Part shown: positions 35,121-47,813 of the stretch, in pieces
Numbering within the stretch: position 1 is the first letter of the stretch
Layout: each line of letters starts with the position of its first letter
DNA from: Polyodon spathula
Taxonomy: Eukaryota; Chordata; Actinopteri; Acipenseriformes; Polyodontidae
Reading direction: 5' to 3'
DNA: 64,000 nt
NCBI RefSeq assembly: GCF_017654505.1
Contig: NC_054547.1
Coordinates: forward strand, 27,425,475 to 27,489,474
Notes under the pieces: model-generated
Databases searched by the model: none
The model's input: only the letters and a program-made list of their open reading frames with translations
What the model was told of the DNA's origin: nothing
Program-made: the position numbers and the translations under genes

Positions 35121-35310
35121 GTGTGAAACCTTTTGATTTGTAATGCTGTATGTTTTGCAGCCGGCAAACAGCTTAGCTGTCCGGTGATTAGTTTAGAGTT
35201 GCGGTTAATGTTTAGGTAGTGCTCAAAATGAGCTAGGTGTTTATTTTTGTTTATTCTGTTTGTTTATCAATTAAGTGTCTGGGTCTGCATTTAAAGGGGC
35301 AATGAACGTG
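35121..35310 (+). mobile_element. degenerate LTR fragment, relative of 31769-32256
   Basis: On the + strand it reads GTGTGAAACCTTTTG, then GCAGCCGGCAAACAGC, CTAGGTGTTTATTTT and a GGGTCTGCATTTAAAGGGGC-like end. These words match, in order, the minus-strand reading of the 31769-32256 LTR. The 5' third and the termini are missing or unrecognisable. Confidence 0.7.
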
Positions 35311-36661
35311 TTGTACATTACAGTATTTATAAAATGCACAGAGAATAAAATTACAGTAATCACATTTCAGAAATTGTGTATAAATTACTTTTATGAAATT
35401 TTATGTTGGGAAGATCAGGAAGAGTTTGTATATTTGTGTCAAAGTATGCAAAGTGGTTAATTTATATTTTAAGTGACAATGAAAGTTTCAAGCAGTTTCT
35501 TTGCTGAAAGGACAGCAGTCCCAGGTTATCTTTACCTGCAGAAATCTATTGATTTAAAAAAAAAAGTTTAAAAAACAGGTGAATCAAACCTAATGGGTAT
35601 AACAAGTCCCTGTGCGTAGTGTTGACTTTGACTAACGGTTGCATAACTGCATTAGAATAGAATGGTGTGGTGTTGGTGTGGACCCAGTTCTGCTTTCAGT
35701 TTTAAAACTAATCATTTTTAAAAAGGCTAACGTCAGTCTTTTGTTTATTGTTATAATGTTCAGCAGGCTCAGATTGTGACCCAGCATGCTTTATAAGGCT
35801 GCCAATTGACCCCATCATTAACCTCACCTCTATACATACTGTACTTCTTGGAAATGTACCTGTTCAAGCAGAAGGCATTCAATTCTTGTCATAACTCCCA
35901 GCAATTCCGATTCCAATCCCATTTATATCCCTGGGGGCGCAGACTTGGAAGAATCCAGCATTTCTATCCCTCGGGGTGCAGACATGGAAGAATTCAGTGA
36001 TTTAGTATCTAAGCAAGGCTCATCATTTTAAATTAAATGAATCCATAGCACCCTATTGTCCCCTCTGGTTCTCTTCATTCAAGACAAACCCTGTGATGGA
36101 TGTTGGTGTTTCAATTCCCTGACAACCTTTACAAAATGATTTTCAATTGCAATGCATGATTCTTTACTCAAGGGCAATAGTAGCACAATAGCATGAAATA
36201 AAGCTCTCCTAAAACTCTTTGCTGTAGAATGACAAATTTGTGCAATATTTGTTCCAATTATGTGCAAAACAGCTAAGATTGACGATAATATGTTGTTCGC
36301 TACAACCACTTTTATCAAAATAATTGTAACACAGGATGTTCCTACAATTTAAAATGTTTTTTTAACCCAATCTTCTGAATTGTTGATATAACTACCCGTT
36401 TCTATCTTCTAGATTTAGGGCTAATAAAATAGCAAAATGCAGCCTTAGGGTCTCGATGGTCGAGTGGGCTTCAGCACTGTATTTAAGTTGCATTCTCTAC
36501 TGTCATGTAACATAAAATATATTACTATCTGACACATTGTATGAAAATGATCAAGTTTAAGTAAAGGGATCAGTTACATAAAAGTGTGATCTCTGCTTAA
36601 CAAGTCCAACATTTAAAACAAAGGACCAGGGATCAATATGTAATATAACAATTGGCAGTTC
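35311..36661. other. intergenic, no gene seen
   Basis: AT-rich DNA. A short duplication of a word like TCCCTGGGGGCGCAGACTTGGAAGA occurs at about 35929 and 35969. No other feature. Confidence 0.5.
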
Positions 36662-37029
36662 AACAAGACCAGGGGTGTCAAACTCTTTTCGTTTGGCGGG
36701 CCTGATTCGATACCCTGGCGCTTAGCGTGGGCTGAGTGACAGTTATAAAAACACAAAGACGAACCCAAAAACTCAAGGTTATTGCATTTAACAAAAATGA
36801 TCATACATAGCATATTTACATTCCCCTAAATATTTTACTCACTGCCACCTCTTCGAACATGTGTGCAAACATGCCTCCAGTGAATTCCTTCACCTCAACA
36901 CTAATTGTCATGTTGATGCAATTGCTGTCAATCGATGACTACCTGGGAGTGCGTCAGCTGGTTCAAGTTACGGCACCAGTGATACCAGAAAAAAGGTTTT
37001 AGTTCTGATTTGTAAATTTTGTAGTGACA

Positions 37030-37320
37030 AGTGTCATTGTGTCTTTATCCGTGAAGAGAAAGGTGGAACAAGAGTGCTGTGTGTTTCAAGAGAAATGGGG
37101 AATATCATATTTCTTTGTGGGCATGAATGGAATCCAATGTGTCTCTTGTGAAATAATACAACATTAAAAGACACTATGAAGCAAACCATGGCAAAAAATA
37201 TAATAAATATGCAACAATGTTACTTGAAGATAAATACTCTAAATCAGCAGTCATTGAAAAAGCAGCAATTGATATTCACTAATGCTTGTAGTAGAAGTGA
37301 TGCTGCTGTTTCTAAAAACA
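37030..37320 (+). pseudogene. hAT transposase N-terminal remnant
   Basis: The + strand encodes a degraded KRKVEQECCVFQEKW motif followed by YFFVGMNGIQCVSC, resembling the start of hAT transposases related to GTF2IRD2/Charlie8-type proteins (family pattern: FQEKW...YFF...G...CL-C). A stop follows near 37345. Stops and substitutions show it is not functional. The N-terminal BED-like zinc finger is only partly visible. Assignment is from memory of the family. Confidence 0.6.
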
Positions 37321-37346
37321 GCTGTTTCTTCAAAACCATTTTCTGA

Positions 37347-37538
37347 TTGAGAGTTTTTGAAGAAATGCTGCCAAAAGCTGCTGAAATAGTGTGTCCTGAG
37401 AAGCAGCAAGCTTTCTCAGTCATGAATATCAACAAATCGAAATGCTGTTCCCCACTAAGTGATGCACAGCTTAACTCGATTCTCAAGATATCCTCAGCCC
37501 AGTCATTTGCTCCAGATGTTGCTGCATCTTCGCAATAA
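37347..37538 (+). pseudogene. hAT transposase C-terminal dimerisation domain remnant
   Basis: The + frame reads AFSVMNINKSKCCSPLSDAQLN followed by SILKISSAQSFAPDV, matching the C-terminal dimerisation region of hAT transposases (family pattern AFS-MN-IKSK-R--L-D-HL---L--A). The frame opens without an ATG and follows directly on the N-terminal remnant, so most of the RNase H-like core has been deleted. It ends at a TAA stop (37536-37538). The minus-strand frame over the same bases is a shadow. Confidence 0.75.
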
Positions 37539-37764
37539 ACAAAGAGCCATAGACACGTTTTCATAAAGTAATACCATTAGTTTTTAACTTGACTAAACAC
37601 TTCAAATAAAACAAGAAAAAGAGGGTGCTGTACAATGAAAAAAAAATAACAAAACTATATTTACTCACAATTTTATTTTTTAAAACTAGGCTTGCATCAT
37701 GGAAAAATGTAAATGTTGATTACTATACTGTATTATAATACTGCAGACAGAAACAGACCCCAGT

Positions 37765-38046
37765 TGTAGCGGAGGTAAGAATCCATGAGTACAACTTTTA
37801 TCTTCCAAACTAGATAGCTGTTTTATTTAGCAAACAGCAAACAGCAACACTCACCAGTGCACTGGGCTTACCTTATCTGACAGTCAGAGTGCACCAGGAG
37901 AACACGCCCCCCACTGCTATGTGCCTACCAATGGAGAGCTGGCAGGACACGTCCCTGACTCACAGCAGCAGTGACAATAGCAAGCAGGCAAGGGAAAGCG
38001 AGCAACGTCTCCAGCAGAGTAAATCCCGCTGCTGGCCTCTGTGACA
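37765..38046 (-). mobile_element. LTR-like insert nested in the hAT element
   Basis: On the minus strand it starts TGTCACAGAGGCC and ends CTCCGCTACA, with an AATAAA signal near 37822, the layout of a short LTR. It is more GC-rich than the surrounding hAT DNA. Flanks CCAGT and ATACA do not match, so no target duplication supports the ends; it may be another repeat type. Confidence 0.4.
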
Positions 38047-38275
38047 ATACATAAAAAATCTTAAACAGATAAAATAATTTCTGACGGACATTGACTTTTT
38101 TTTTGCTTCAAATACATGTCAAAAAAAAAAAACCCTTATTTCAGATATTTGTCCCAGCACTAATTTTTTTGGCAGTTTTTTTGTTTACCTGTATCCTAAT
38201 GAATAAAAAAATGATATTCCGCAGGTCGGATGACATCGCTCCGGGGGCCATATGTTTGACACCCCTGAACAAGAC

Positions 38276-38944
38276 ACTGTTTTTTTGATGCCAGTATGGA
38301 AGTACTAAGTCCTCCCCTCAGCACCATAGGTTAAATGTTGTTTAATTTAATTTAATAAATATGTTCTCCAATATAGATCAAGAGTACTAAGTGCCAGGAA
38401 TTAAATCAATGGGATTGTTGAAATGCTAGGCATGTCATGTCCAAATGTAAGACTTGATTTTATAAGTTTTGTGTATTCTTAAGGCTTTAGAAGACCTGTT
38501 TGAGAGGTTAAATGGATGGAAATCTCTCAGTACTTGATAAATAGCTAAGTGGCTAATTGGCTGTTTCAATTATCTCACTCACCTGAGAAGGAAGCAGCAG
38601 ATCTATACTTTGATGTTTGTTTGGGTTATTTTTGGACAATGTAAGAATGTCTCGACATCCTTCTTTCTGAATGTGAGAGAAACACAGATGGGATTAAAAT
38701 ACATTTTTTGGAATTGGAGCAGCCTATTGGGAAGAGAAGAACTGGTGTGGATTTGAGCAGGAGACTGACCAACAAATACAAGTACTGTGAATTGCTCCTG
38801 AGAGCTGATAAGGTGATTTCCATTACATGAGAGTACATGTTAAAACGTTATGCTGATTTGAACTCGGCTCTTGCCAAGATAAGCACCAACTAAAACGTAG
38901 CTTTACAGTAAACTAATGTGATCCATCTGTGTCTCCATCCATTT
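38276..38944. other. non-coding stretch
   Basis: AT-rich DNA between the hAT element and the LINE. No feature recognised. Confidence 0.5.
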
Positions 38945-41340
38945 GCATTTCCTTCCATCTTCTGACTGGTGTAATGCTGGCTCCAGGGATCAGTTTATTT
39001 TGCCTCCCCAGGACACACAACGGTTGCGATGCTGGCTTCGGGGATCAACCACAAGGTGGTCTCCCCCGCGCATCAGCATGACAACCACCTGGATTGAGCT
39101 AAGTAGGGTACATCTCTGGGGTTTTCAAGTGGGCACCTTCGATCCTCTATGTTTCATTGTACAAGTAAGTTACTTGTACAACAACTTAAGTTACCCACAA
39201 CAACTTAAGAGGGCTCAACAGTGATTCTGGCATCCCAGCATCACTCCAGCATCACTCCAATCCATCCCCACTCAACTCAGCCTAGCTTACTTACCTGTAC
39301 ATCAGTGTTTCTTTCTTTCTATTGTGCTTGAGTTCCCCAACCAGAATCTTTCCATCTCAACCATAGCCAGTTGCTGCTCCTTTCTGCTGCTTCAGATAAG
39401 TGTGCGATGCAACTCTTGGCCACTGAATCCAATGTCTCCAAGAAACCGGGTTGTAGAGTGTGCCACAAATCTTTGACAACCCACCTCCACTGGGTAAACC
39501 CGAACTCTCCATCCTCGCTGTTCCGCTTCAGCGGCTAGTTCAGCATACCACCGTTTCTTCTTCTCATAGGCCACATCTACAGCACCCTCCCATGGCAATG
39601 TTAACTCTACCAGGTGAAAAAGGCATGCTGATCCAGACCACAAGACAATATCTGGTCGAAGGTTATTGGTGGTACCCGCAGGTTGAAAAATAAGTAGTTG
39701 ACCAACATCTGCCAGCATTTTCCAGTCTCTAGCAGCTTCCAGTTGTCCTGGGCAAGGCTTGGTTTAACACCCTTTCTTGGCAGTTGACCTGATGAGGAAA
39801 CTGATCCTGCTAGGTCTTGCCAGCTGATCTTGCATTGTTCCATACTCTCCCATCTCCCTGCTTTGCCTGGGAAACAACCTTTTGCACCTCATCCTCTCCT
39901 CCTGCTTATGCACCTCATTGACTACCAGCTTTCTCTGTTGAGTTGAGGCTGCCTTGTGTCATATAGGTGGAGCTGAACTGAGACCAAGACCCCCTCTTCC
40001 ATGTTGAACTCTGCTGAGGCAGCGTGGAACTCCATACTATTTCCTGACGTATGAACTGATTAAAGCTTCCAGCTTCTCTACTATTGTCAAAGAAACCTTG
40101 TACACAGTCAGTGGCCACAGCTGCCTCGGCAGTAGACCAAACTGAAAGCACCAGAGTTTTAGTTTGCCCGGCAAAGCGCTGCTGTCTATGCTCTTCAACC
40201 CTTCTAATGCTTGTTGTCTAACTTCTCCCACACAAACTGTGTCCCCGTCATACCATCAACCAAGACTTTTAAGTGGCTTCTCAGACACTCTTGGTATTAC
40301 CTCACCATTGATATAGTCTTTTATCTACAACTTTACCTTTTAATTATAGAGATGCTCCTTGATTTAGTGGGCTTGAATTCAATTCGTTCCCATTCAATGT
40401 TATTGGTTAATTTGCCCAATAACCGATTAGTGAAGGCTACTGTTGTAGTCAATGTTGTCATGTCATCCATGTGTGCTCAAATTGGTGGTAGTCACATCTC
40501 AGAAGCCAAGCGCTCTCCTCCCACTACCCATTTTGATGCCCTAATAATTACTTCCATTGCTGTGGTAAAGGCCAGAGGAGAAATGGTGCATCCTGCCATT
40601 ATTCCAACTTCTAGGCATTGCCATGTAGTGCAGAATTTTGAATTTGAAAAAGGAAATTGCAAATCTCCAAAGTAGGCTTCACTAAATTTGTTATTGTCAT
40701 CGGTACGCTGAAAAAATCAAATGCTGCCCAAATAAGTTCATGTGGCACTGAACCATATGCATTTGCCAAATCCAGAAATGTCACATGGTGCTCCTTCCAC
40801 TCCTTTTTAGCTAAGTGCATTTTTTGTCAGATCACACTGATGTGTTCTAATCATCCTGGGAAACCTGGAATGCCCTATTTTGTACTTAAGTGTCAATGAA
40901 GCAGTTAAGTAATAGGTAAGTTGACAATCTCTGAGCAACAATGATGAAGAAAATCTTGCCTTCTACTTTAAATAGAGAAATAGGGCAAAACTGACTGATG
41001 CTCCACATGCTCAGCGCCATGCTCTTGGCACTACCTATTTTTCGTAGAACTCCGAACACTCTTGAACACTCTGTACGGAACTCCATTAGTCCCTGGAGAT
41101 GATGACACCCTTGCTTTTTTCACAGCTTGCTCAACTTCTTTCCACTTAGGTGCACAGTCCTCAATTTGGTATTCTAGTGGATTGATAGGTGGGATGTCTG
41201 AAGAAATTGACATAGGCTCCTGCCTTTTTTAATCTGTATGTGTTTCCTCCAAATATCTCTCCAGCTCAAACTTAGATGCTTTTAGTGTGCCATTTTTATA
41301 AATAGGCTTTCTACCAGATACAGTAAAATGCCATCATTGG
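38945..41340 (-). mobile_element. LINE with RT and C-terminal restriction-like endonuclease, decayed
   Basis: Minus-strand ORF fragments in RT-then-endonuclease order. Around 41031-41213 lies the RT start (APKWKEVEQAVKKARV...SSPGTNGVPYRVFK). A frame at 40886-41086 adds FCPISLFKVEGKIFFIIVAQRLS (RT motif 2-like). Around 40611-40820 is VTFLDLANAYGSVPHELIW, the motif A aspartate. At 39392-39718 is RPDIVLWSGSACLFHLVELTLPWEGAVD then YEKKKRWYAELA, matching the RPD...E...KxxxY pattern of restriction-like endonucleases of R2-like LINEs. The FADD-type motif was not found and there are several frameshifts. The region 38945-39360 is likely the decayed ORF end and 3' UTR. Clade name not certain. Confidence 0.8.
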
Positions 41341-43474
<2,134 letters not shown>

Positions 43475-43995
43475 TACAGTAATCTGTCGCATATCCGACT
43501 GCAGTGGGACCAGAGTAAGGGCGGATATGTAAAAAGGCGGATACATTAATCCCGTTTTAAATACCATTCTACACAGCTGTAACAAATGACTATATTCATA
43601 CAATTATTGTTCTGAGATTCAGCTTTTATTAGAGAGCTCCCCTACATCCCTTGTTTAGAAAGATACAGGGTGCTTAATGCTTCTGACAGAGTAGCTGTTT
43701 GCCATGTGAGTGCATTCATTTGTTGCTGAGTGACAGGCAGGATAGCGAGACAGAGGTTGATACGCCCCGCAGACGAACTGGATTTATTTACATATCAACA
43801 CACTGAACAGCTCACATGGCACTACCAGCAATGGCAGAACACGGAGCACATACAACACAGTGTATGAAAACTTTGGTAGGATCTACAGTCTCTGAACTAA
43901 TCTTCTCTGTTCAAAAATAAGCTAACGAGATTGATCATGGCAGATAAACGGTTAGGATGGATATGTAACGGGCGGATATGTGACTGATTACTGTA
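43475..43995. mobile_element. Tigger/pogo-like MITE with TA target duplication
   Basis: The element is 43477-43993. The left end CAGTAATCTGTCGCATATCCG matches the reverse complement of the right end, CAGTAATCAGTCACATATCCG, at 19 of 21 positions. TA dinucleotides flank both ends (43475-43476, 43994-43995), as expected for Tc1/mariner/pogo insertion. The terminal CAGTAATC...CATATCCG is of the Tigger type. The 0.5-kb interior is non-coding. Confidence 0.85.
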
Positions 43996-44360
43996 TAGTA
44001 TTCTATACTGCAGCCAAATCACAGTAGTGTGACTGCTTTTATTTTTAATGGCAGAGTATGGCTTTAAAAATAATATACTTACAGGCATTTTAGAAATGTA
44101 AGGAATTACACTGAAGACTTTATATAGCCTCCTACATTGACAGTAGCGGTAGATTACTGTAAGTTCAGACCAAGTCAACTGACCTTAAAGTTTAAGCACC
44201 AATTCATTATAAAATGCATTGAATTCTGTTTAAATTGATCATTTCTTTGTGTTAATATGTAACTGTTGTTGCTTTGTATATAATCTACATATATTCATTA
44301 GATAACAAATGACAACAACATACATATAGTGTGATTGATTGTACTCTTTTTTAAATACAG

Positions 44361-44441
44361 GATAGCAGCATCTCTTCAACCATGACCATTGCATGGATTG
44401 TAGTTGGCTTTGGCAGCTTCATGCTGGCATTTGTGGCCTAA
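44361..44441 (+). other. orphan exon-like segment, hydrophobic peptide
   Basis: A pyrimidine tract and ACAG (44357-44360) precede a 26-codon + strand frame ending at TAA 44439-44441, with an ATTAAA hexamer at 44450. The frame runs DSSISST, then a methionine, then TIAWIVVGFGSFMLAFVA, which looks like a C-terminal membrane segment. This is the layout of a last coding exon, on the strand opposite FNDC3B and downstream of GHSR. I do not recognise the protein. It could be chance. Confidence 0.3.
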
Positions 44442-44936
44442 GTGTCCTGATTAAATTCTTCACTTGCAGTTTGTTTTGTCTTTTGATACTGTGATTTCAA
44501 TAACCCTGACTGAAATGTTTAGAATGGTATACATTTTGGATAACATTATTTTACAACAAATATAAGTATTTAACTAAAGGTAAAGGTACTGTTCCTACAT
44601 GTACAGTATATCGCTGAAAAAAAAAAAAAACATAAAAAAAGCTAATCCAGATAAACAGTGAACAAAGAATAAGGCAACGTTTTTTCTTTTTCTTATAGCT
44701 TTAAAAAATATTAAAATGTTTTTGCATTCAACTTCTTTTCAGGGTTTTAAAATTGGACTTTTCTTTCCCAAACAAGGTGCAGCAAAGGCAGAAGGCTTTG
44801 ACTCCATAGAAAACAACAAAAATAGTAAGTGAAGCACAAAAACTAGAGAGGGATTTAAGAGAATTTAAAAGAAGAAACATCTGAATACATATTGGGACTA
44901 CAATGAGTAGCATTAGTTAAAAATATGTCTGTGGTT

Positions 44937-45248
44937 TTACTTCATAAAGAAGTATTGTAAAATAAAGGCAATCAAAATGGACAGAGTTGCGAAGCCAACT
45001 ACAATGATGGCTGCAAACTGTTCATCAGTGGGCATCATGCTCTTTGATTTGGTGTTGTCTGTTGCCCCCAGCTCTCCAGCCAGTGCCAGTTCGTTACGTC
45101 TCAGTGTGAAGAGGGTTGAGGGGCTGAATGCTCCAGTCAGTTCCTGTGTGGTGTCTGTACAGTGGCGGCACACACACACACGGAAACGGTAATCCATGTT
45201 AAATTGAAGGCCTGAGATCTGGAATGTGGTGTCCTCTCCCTTAAACAC
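44937..45248 (-). CDS. FNDC3B: FNDC3B last coding exon (final FN3 end and membrane anchor)
   Basis: FNDC3B is a membrane-anchored protein with multiple fibronectin type III domains, linked in mammals to adipocyte and osteoblast differentiation. This exon holds the last 103 residues. The acceptor on the minus strand is TTGTCAG before GTG (phase 0). It starts VFKGEDTTFQISGL, continues DYRFRVCVCRHC (the Y and C strands of the last FN3 domain), then GAFSPSTLF, a linker with KSMMPTDEQFAA, a hydrophobic segment IIVVGFATLSILIAFIL and the end QYFFMK, then TAA (44937-44939). This matches the FNDC3B tail rather than FNDC3A as far as I recall, and the neighbouring GHSR supports it. The frame extending to 45425 is intron read-through. 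The 3' UTR runs toward lower coordinates, end unknown. Confidence 0.95.
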   Translation of the reverse strand: MFKGEDTTFQISGLQFNMDYRFRVCVCRHCTDTTQELTGAFSPSTLFTLRRNELALAGELGATDNTKSKSMMPTDEQFAAIIVVGFATLSILIAFILQYFFMK

Positions 45249-46337
45249 CTGACAAGGAGATAAAACAACAAATAAGCACACAAAACTCCCTAAAAAAATG
45301 TTTTCTTTAAAAATGTTTTTTTCATAAATGAATGCTACCATATAAATCTGTTGTTTTTTTTGTTTCTTCACTGATGACAAGCCAGGCCAATCCAAAACTG
45401 TATTCAAATAAAATAAATGGTTCAAAACCCAAACTTTATTTGTGTTTATTTATATACATATACCAAAAATATCTGTGTCTGGATTAAAATTTGTACTTGG
45501 ATCGAGTCTTTCATACACAGAAGATTGAAAAGCATTTTAAAAATACTGTAATTGTGAATCGTGTGCAAACACTGAACTGCAGCAATCCAGGTCGTGCTCT
45601 AAAACTATTATTAATAAAGATGTTTTCCTTAACTAATGGAGGAAAGGTGAGACAGCTAGAAAATAGTCCACATAGCTGTCTTGAACCCGGGTGGTGTTGG
45701 TGAAAAAATAACACTGCTTAACTAACCACTTTATTAAGAACCCCCACATCATATTTAAATAAACACATACATCTGTAGGTAAATTACAAGTTAATGGAAA
45801 TTGCTCTGTCCATTATTCAAATCCAGGAGTAAAATTTCAAGGGCCAGACTGCCTGCCGCTGGCATGAGGCTTTTTTGTCTTTTGTTCTCTTCTGTGTTTA
45901 TTTCAACAATGCTTGCTTTTTCAGTCTGAGTTGCACAAAGACCATCCTACCCACACATTGGCTCGATTAGAGCCCCCCACATGCAAGGCTTTCATTGCAT
46001 TTCACAGAAATAAGCATGCATAATTTGTGAGGAAAGTATTTTTCATTTGAAATACGAGAGCCGCAATTTATAGAAAATCAAGGCATAATGTTTATTTATT
46101 TGCCTCCATTTCTAATGTGCAGGTTTGCATGCTTTTTATATTATTTAGACTGGGTTACCCATTGTCACCATTTAATTCTACAGGGGACAAAAGATAAGAG
46201 GTTATAAGACAGAGAAATGACCCATGTGAAAAAAATTTAATATTTTATGAACTACTGCCATGACAGATTACTGCATAGAGTAGTGCACCATACTACAATA
46301 GACTTTATAAACTTGCTACTTTGTTACTGACTTCACA
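45249..46337 (-). other. FNDC3B last intron, 3' part
   Basis: Non-coding. The stretch at about 45890-46150 is evenly mixed in composition and free of simple repeats, so it is a candidate conserved non-coding element; unproven. Confidence 0.35.
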
Positions 46338-47660
46338 CAGTGCCTTGAAAAAGTCTTCACACCCTTGAACGTTTTTCACATTCTGCTGCCTAAAAATTGG
46401 AATTCAAAATGCATTAAAAGTAGAAGTTCTACACAACATCATCTACACTTTCAACGTGAAAGAACAACTATAGAAATATTCAAAATTTAATTAAAAATAA
46501 AAAAACAAAAAGTCTTGATTTCATAAGTCTTCACACCATTTGTCATATCAAACCTAAATTAGCTCAGGTACAACAAATTGCCTTAAAAAGGCACATAATA
46601 AGTTAAATAGAGCCCACCTGTGTCCAATCACAGTAGTTCAACTGATTAGAATACTCCTGGATGAAAAATTAAGCTGGTTTCTGTTGTATGAAGTGAATTT
46701 GAAGCAAATGGCAAAACATGCCGAACAAGGAGCTGCCAAAAGAACTCTGGGATAAAATTATTGAAAGGTACAGTTTGGGGGGGGTGGGGGCTATCCCCTG
46801 GGGCACTGTCAGGTCCATCATTGTAAACTGAAAACAGTTTGGCACCACCAAGACACTGCCTCGATCAGGCCGTCCCTCCAAAGTCAGTAACCGTGGCTTA
46901 AGGAAACTGCAGGTCACTGTGAGGTGTAAGATTACTTTAAAAGAACTACAGAGGTCTCTGGCTGGGATTGGGGAAAATATTGATTGTTCAACAATTTCAA
47001 GAGTACTCCACAAACATGGCCTGTATCGGAGGGTGGCAAGAAGGAAGGCACTTCTGAAAAAAGGACATATGATAGCTTTTGCAAAGAAACACTTAGGGGC
47101 CACTGAGCACATGTGGGAGAAGGTTTTGTGGTCTGATGAGACCAAAGTGGAACTTTTTCATCTCAATGCTAAGCGATATGTGTGGCGTAAACCAAACATG
47201 GCACATCACCCTGATAACACCCTGATGGCAGCATTATGTTTTGGGGATGCTTTGCAACAGCAGGGACATGGAGGCTTGTGAAGATCGAGGGAAAGATGGA
47301 TGGTGCAAAGTACCGGCAGATCCTGGAAGAAAACCTGCTCCAGTTTGCTAGAGACCTGGGACTGGGAAGAAAATTCACCTTTCAGCAGGACAATGATCCT
47401 AAGCACAAAGCAAAAGCAACAATGGAGTGGCTCAGCAAGAAGAAAGTGAATGTCCTCGAGTGGCCTAGTCAAAGCCCAGACCTGAATGCTATAGAAAATC
47501 TGTGGCAAGACTTGAAGACTGCAGTCCACAGACAATCCCCAGCCAACTTGAAAGACCTTGAGCTATTCTGCCGAGAAGAATGGGCAAAAACTGCACCATC
47601 CCGCTGTGCTAAGGTGGTAGACACTTATCCAAAACGACTCATGGCTGAAAGAAATGTGTT
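46338..47660 (+). mobile_element. Tc1-like transposon, 5' end and most of the transposase, broken
   Basis: The left terminal repeat begins CAGTGCCTTGAAAAAGTC (46338). The transposase follows on the + strand: a decayed N-terminal part (ELWDKIIERY, then TLPRSGRPSK), then from about 46919 KITLKELQRSL, VARRKALLKKGH and WSDETKVELF with the first catalytic Asp. After a frameshift near 47236-47281 come MFWGCFATAGTWRLVKIEGK, FQQDNDPKHKAK (second Asp) and SPDLNAIENLWQDLK (Glu), an intact DD34E pattern. The reading frame stays recognisable to DTYPKRLM (about 47645), after which unrelated sequence begins, so the true C-terminus and right end are displaced. The frameshift and an early in-frame stop make it inactive. 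Confidence 0.93.
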
Positions 47661-47813
47661 GAGGGTTGGCATGGAAAGGGTTAATTTCTGTCCCTGCCAG
47701 AAACATGTGGGGGTGTGGCTGTGTTTGCACAGCCACAGGTGTAATTAATTATGTTAAAAAAATGTATGTCATCTGTCTGTAGCAGGCAGGTATTTAAACA
47801 GGTACAATATATG
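47661..47813. other. unassigned sequence at the Tc1 break
   Basis: A short GC-richer segment (GTTGGCATGGAAAGGG... to CAGGCAGGTATTTAAACAGG) that is neither Tc1 nor the following MITE. It contains a small palindrome around GTGGCTGTGTTTGCACAGCCAC. Origin unknown. Confidence 0.5.

Larger units (their letters stand above)
36662..38275 (+). mobile_element. hAT DNA transposon with exact 8-bp target duplication, internally deleted
   Basis: The element is 36670-38267. Its left end is CAGGGGTGTCAAAC and the reverse complement of its right end gives the same 14 bases. The target octamer AACAAGAC is repeated exactly at 36662-36669 and 38268-38275, the 8-bp duplication diagnostic of hAT. The remnant transposase is on the + strand, with N- and C-terminal parts close together and the catalytic core missing. 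A further LTR-like insert sits near its 3' end (37765-38046). Non-autonomous as it stands. Confidence 0.95.

Noticed and set aside
37244..37564. 106-codon minus-strand frame
   Set aside because: Shadow of the hAT dimerisation domain read on the + strand.
40211..40675. 154-codon + strand frame
   Set aside because: Antisense to the decayed reverse transcriptase; no independent support.
46669..47145. 158-codon minus-strand frame
   Set aside because: Antisense shadow of the Tc1 transposase.
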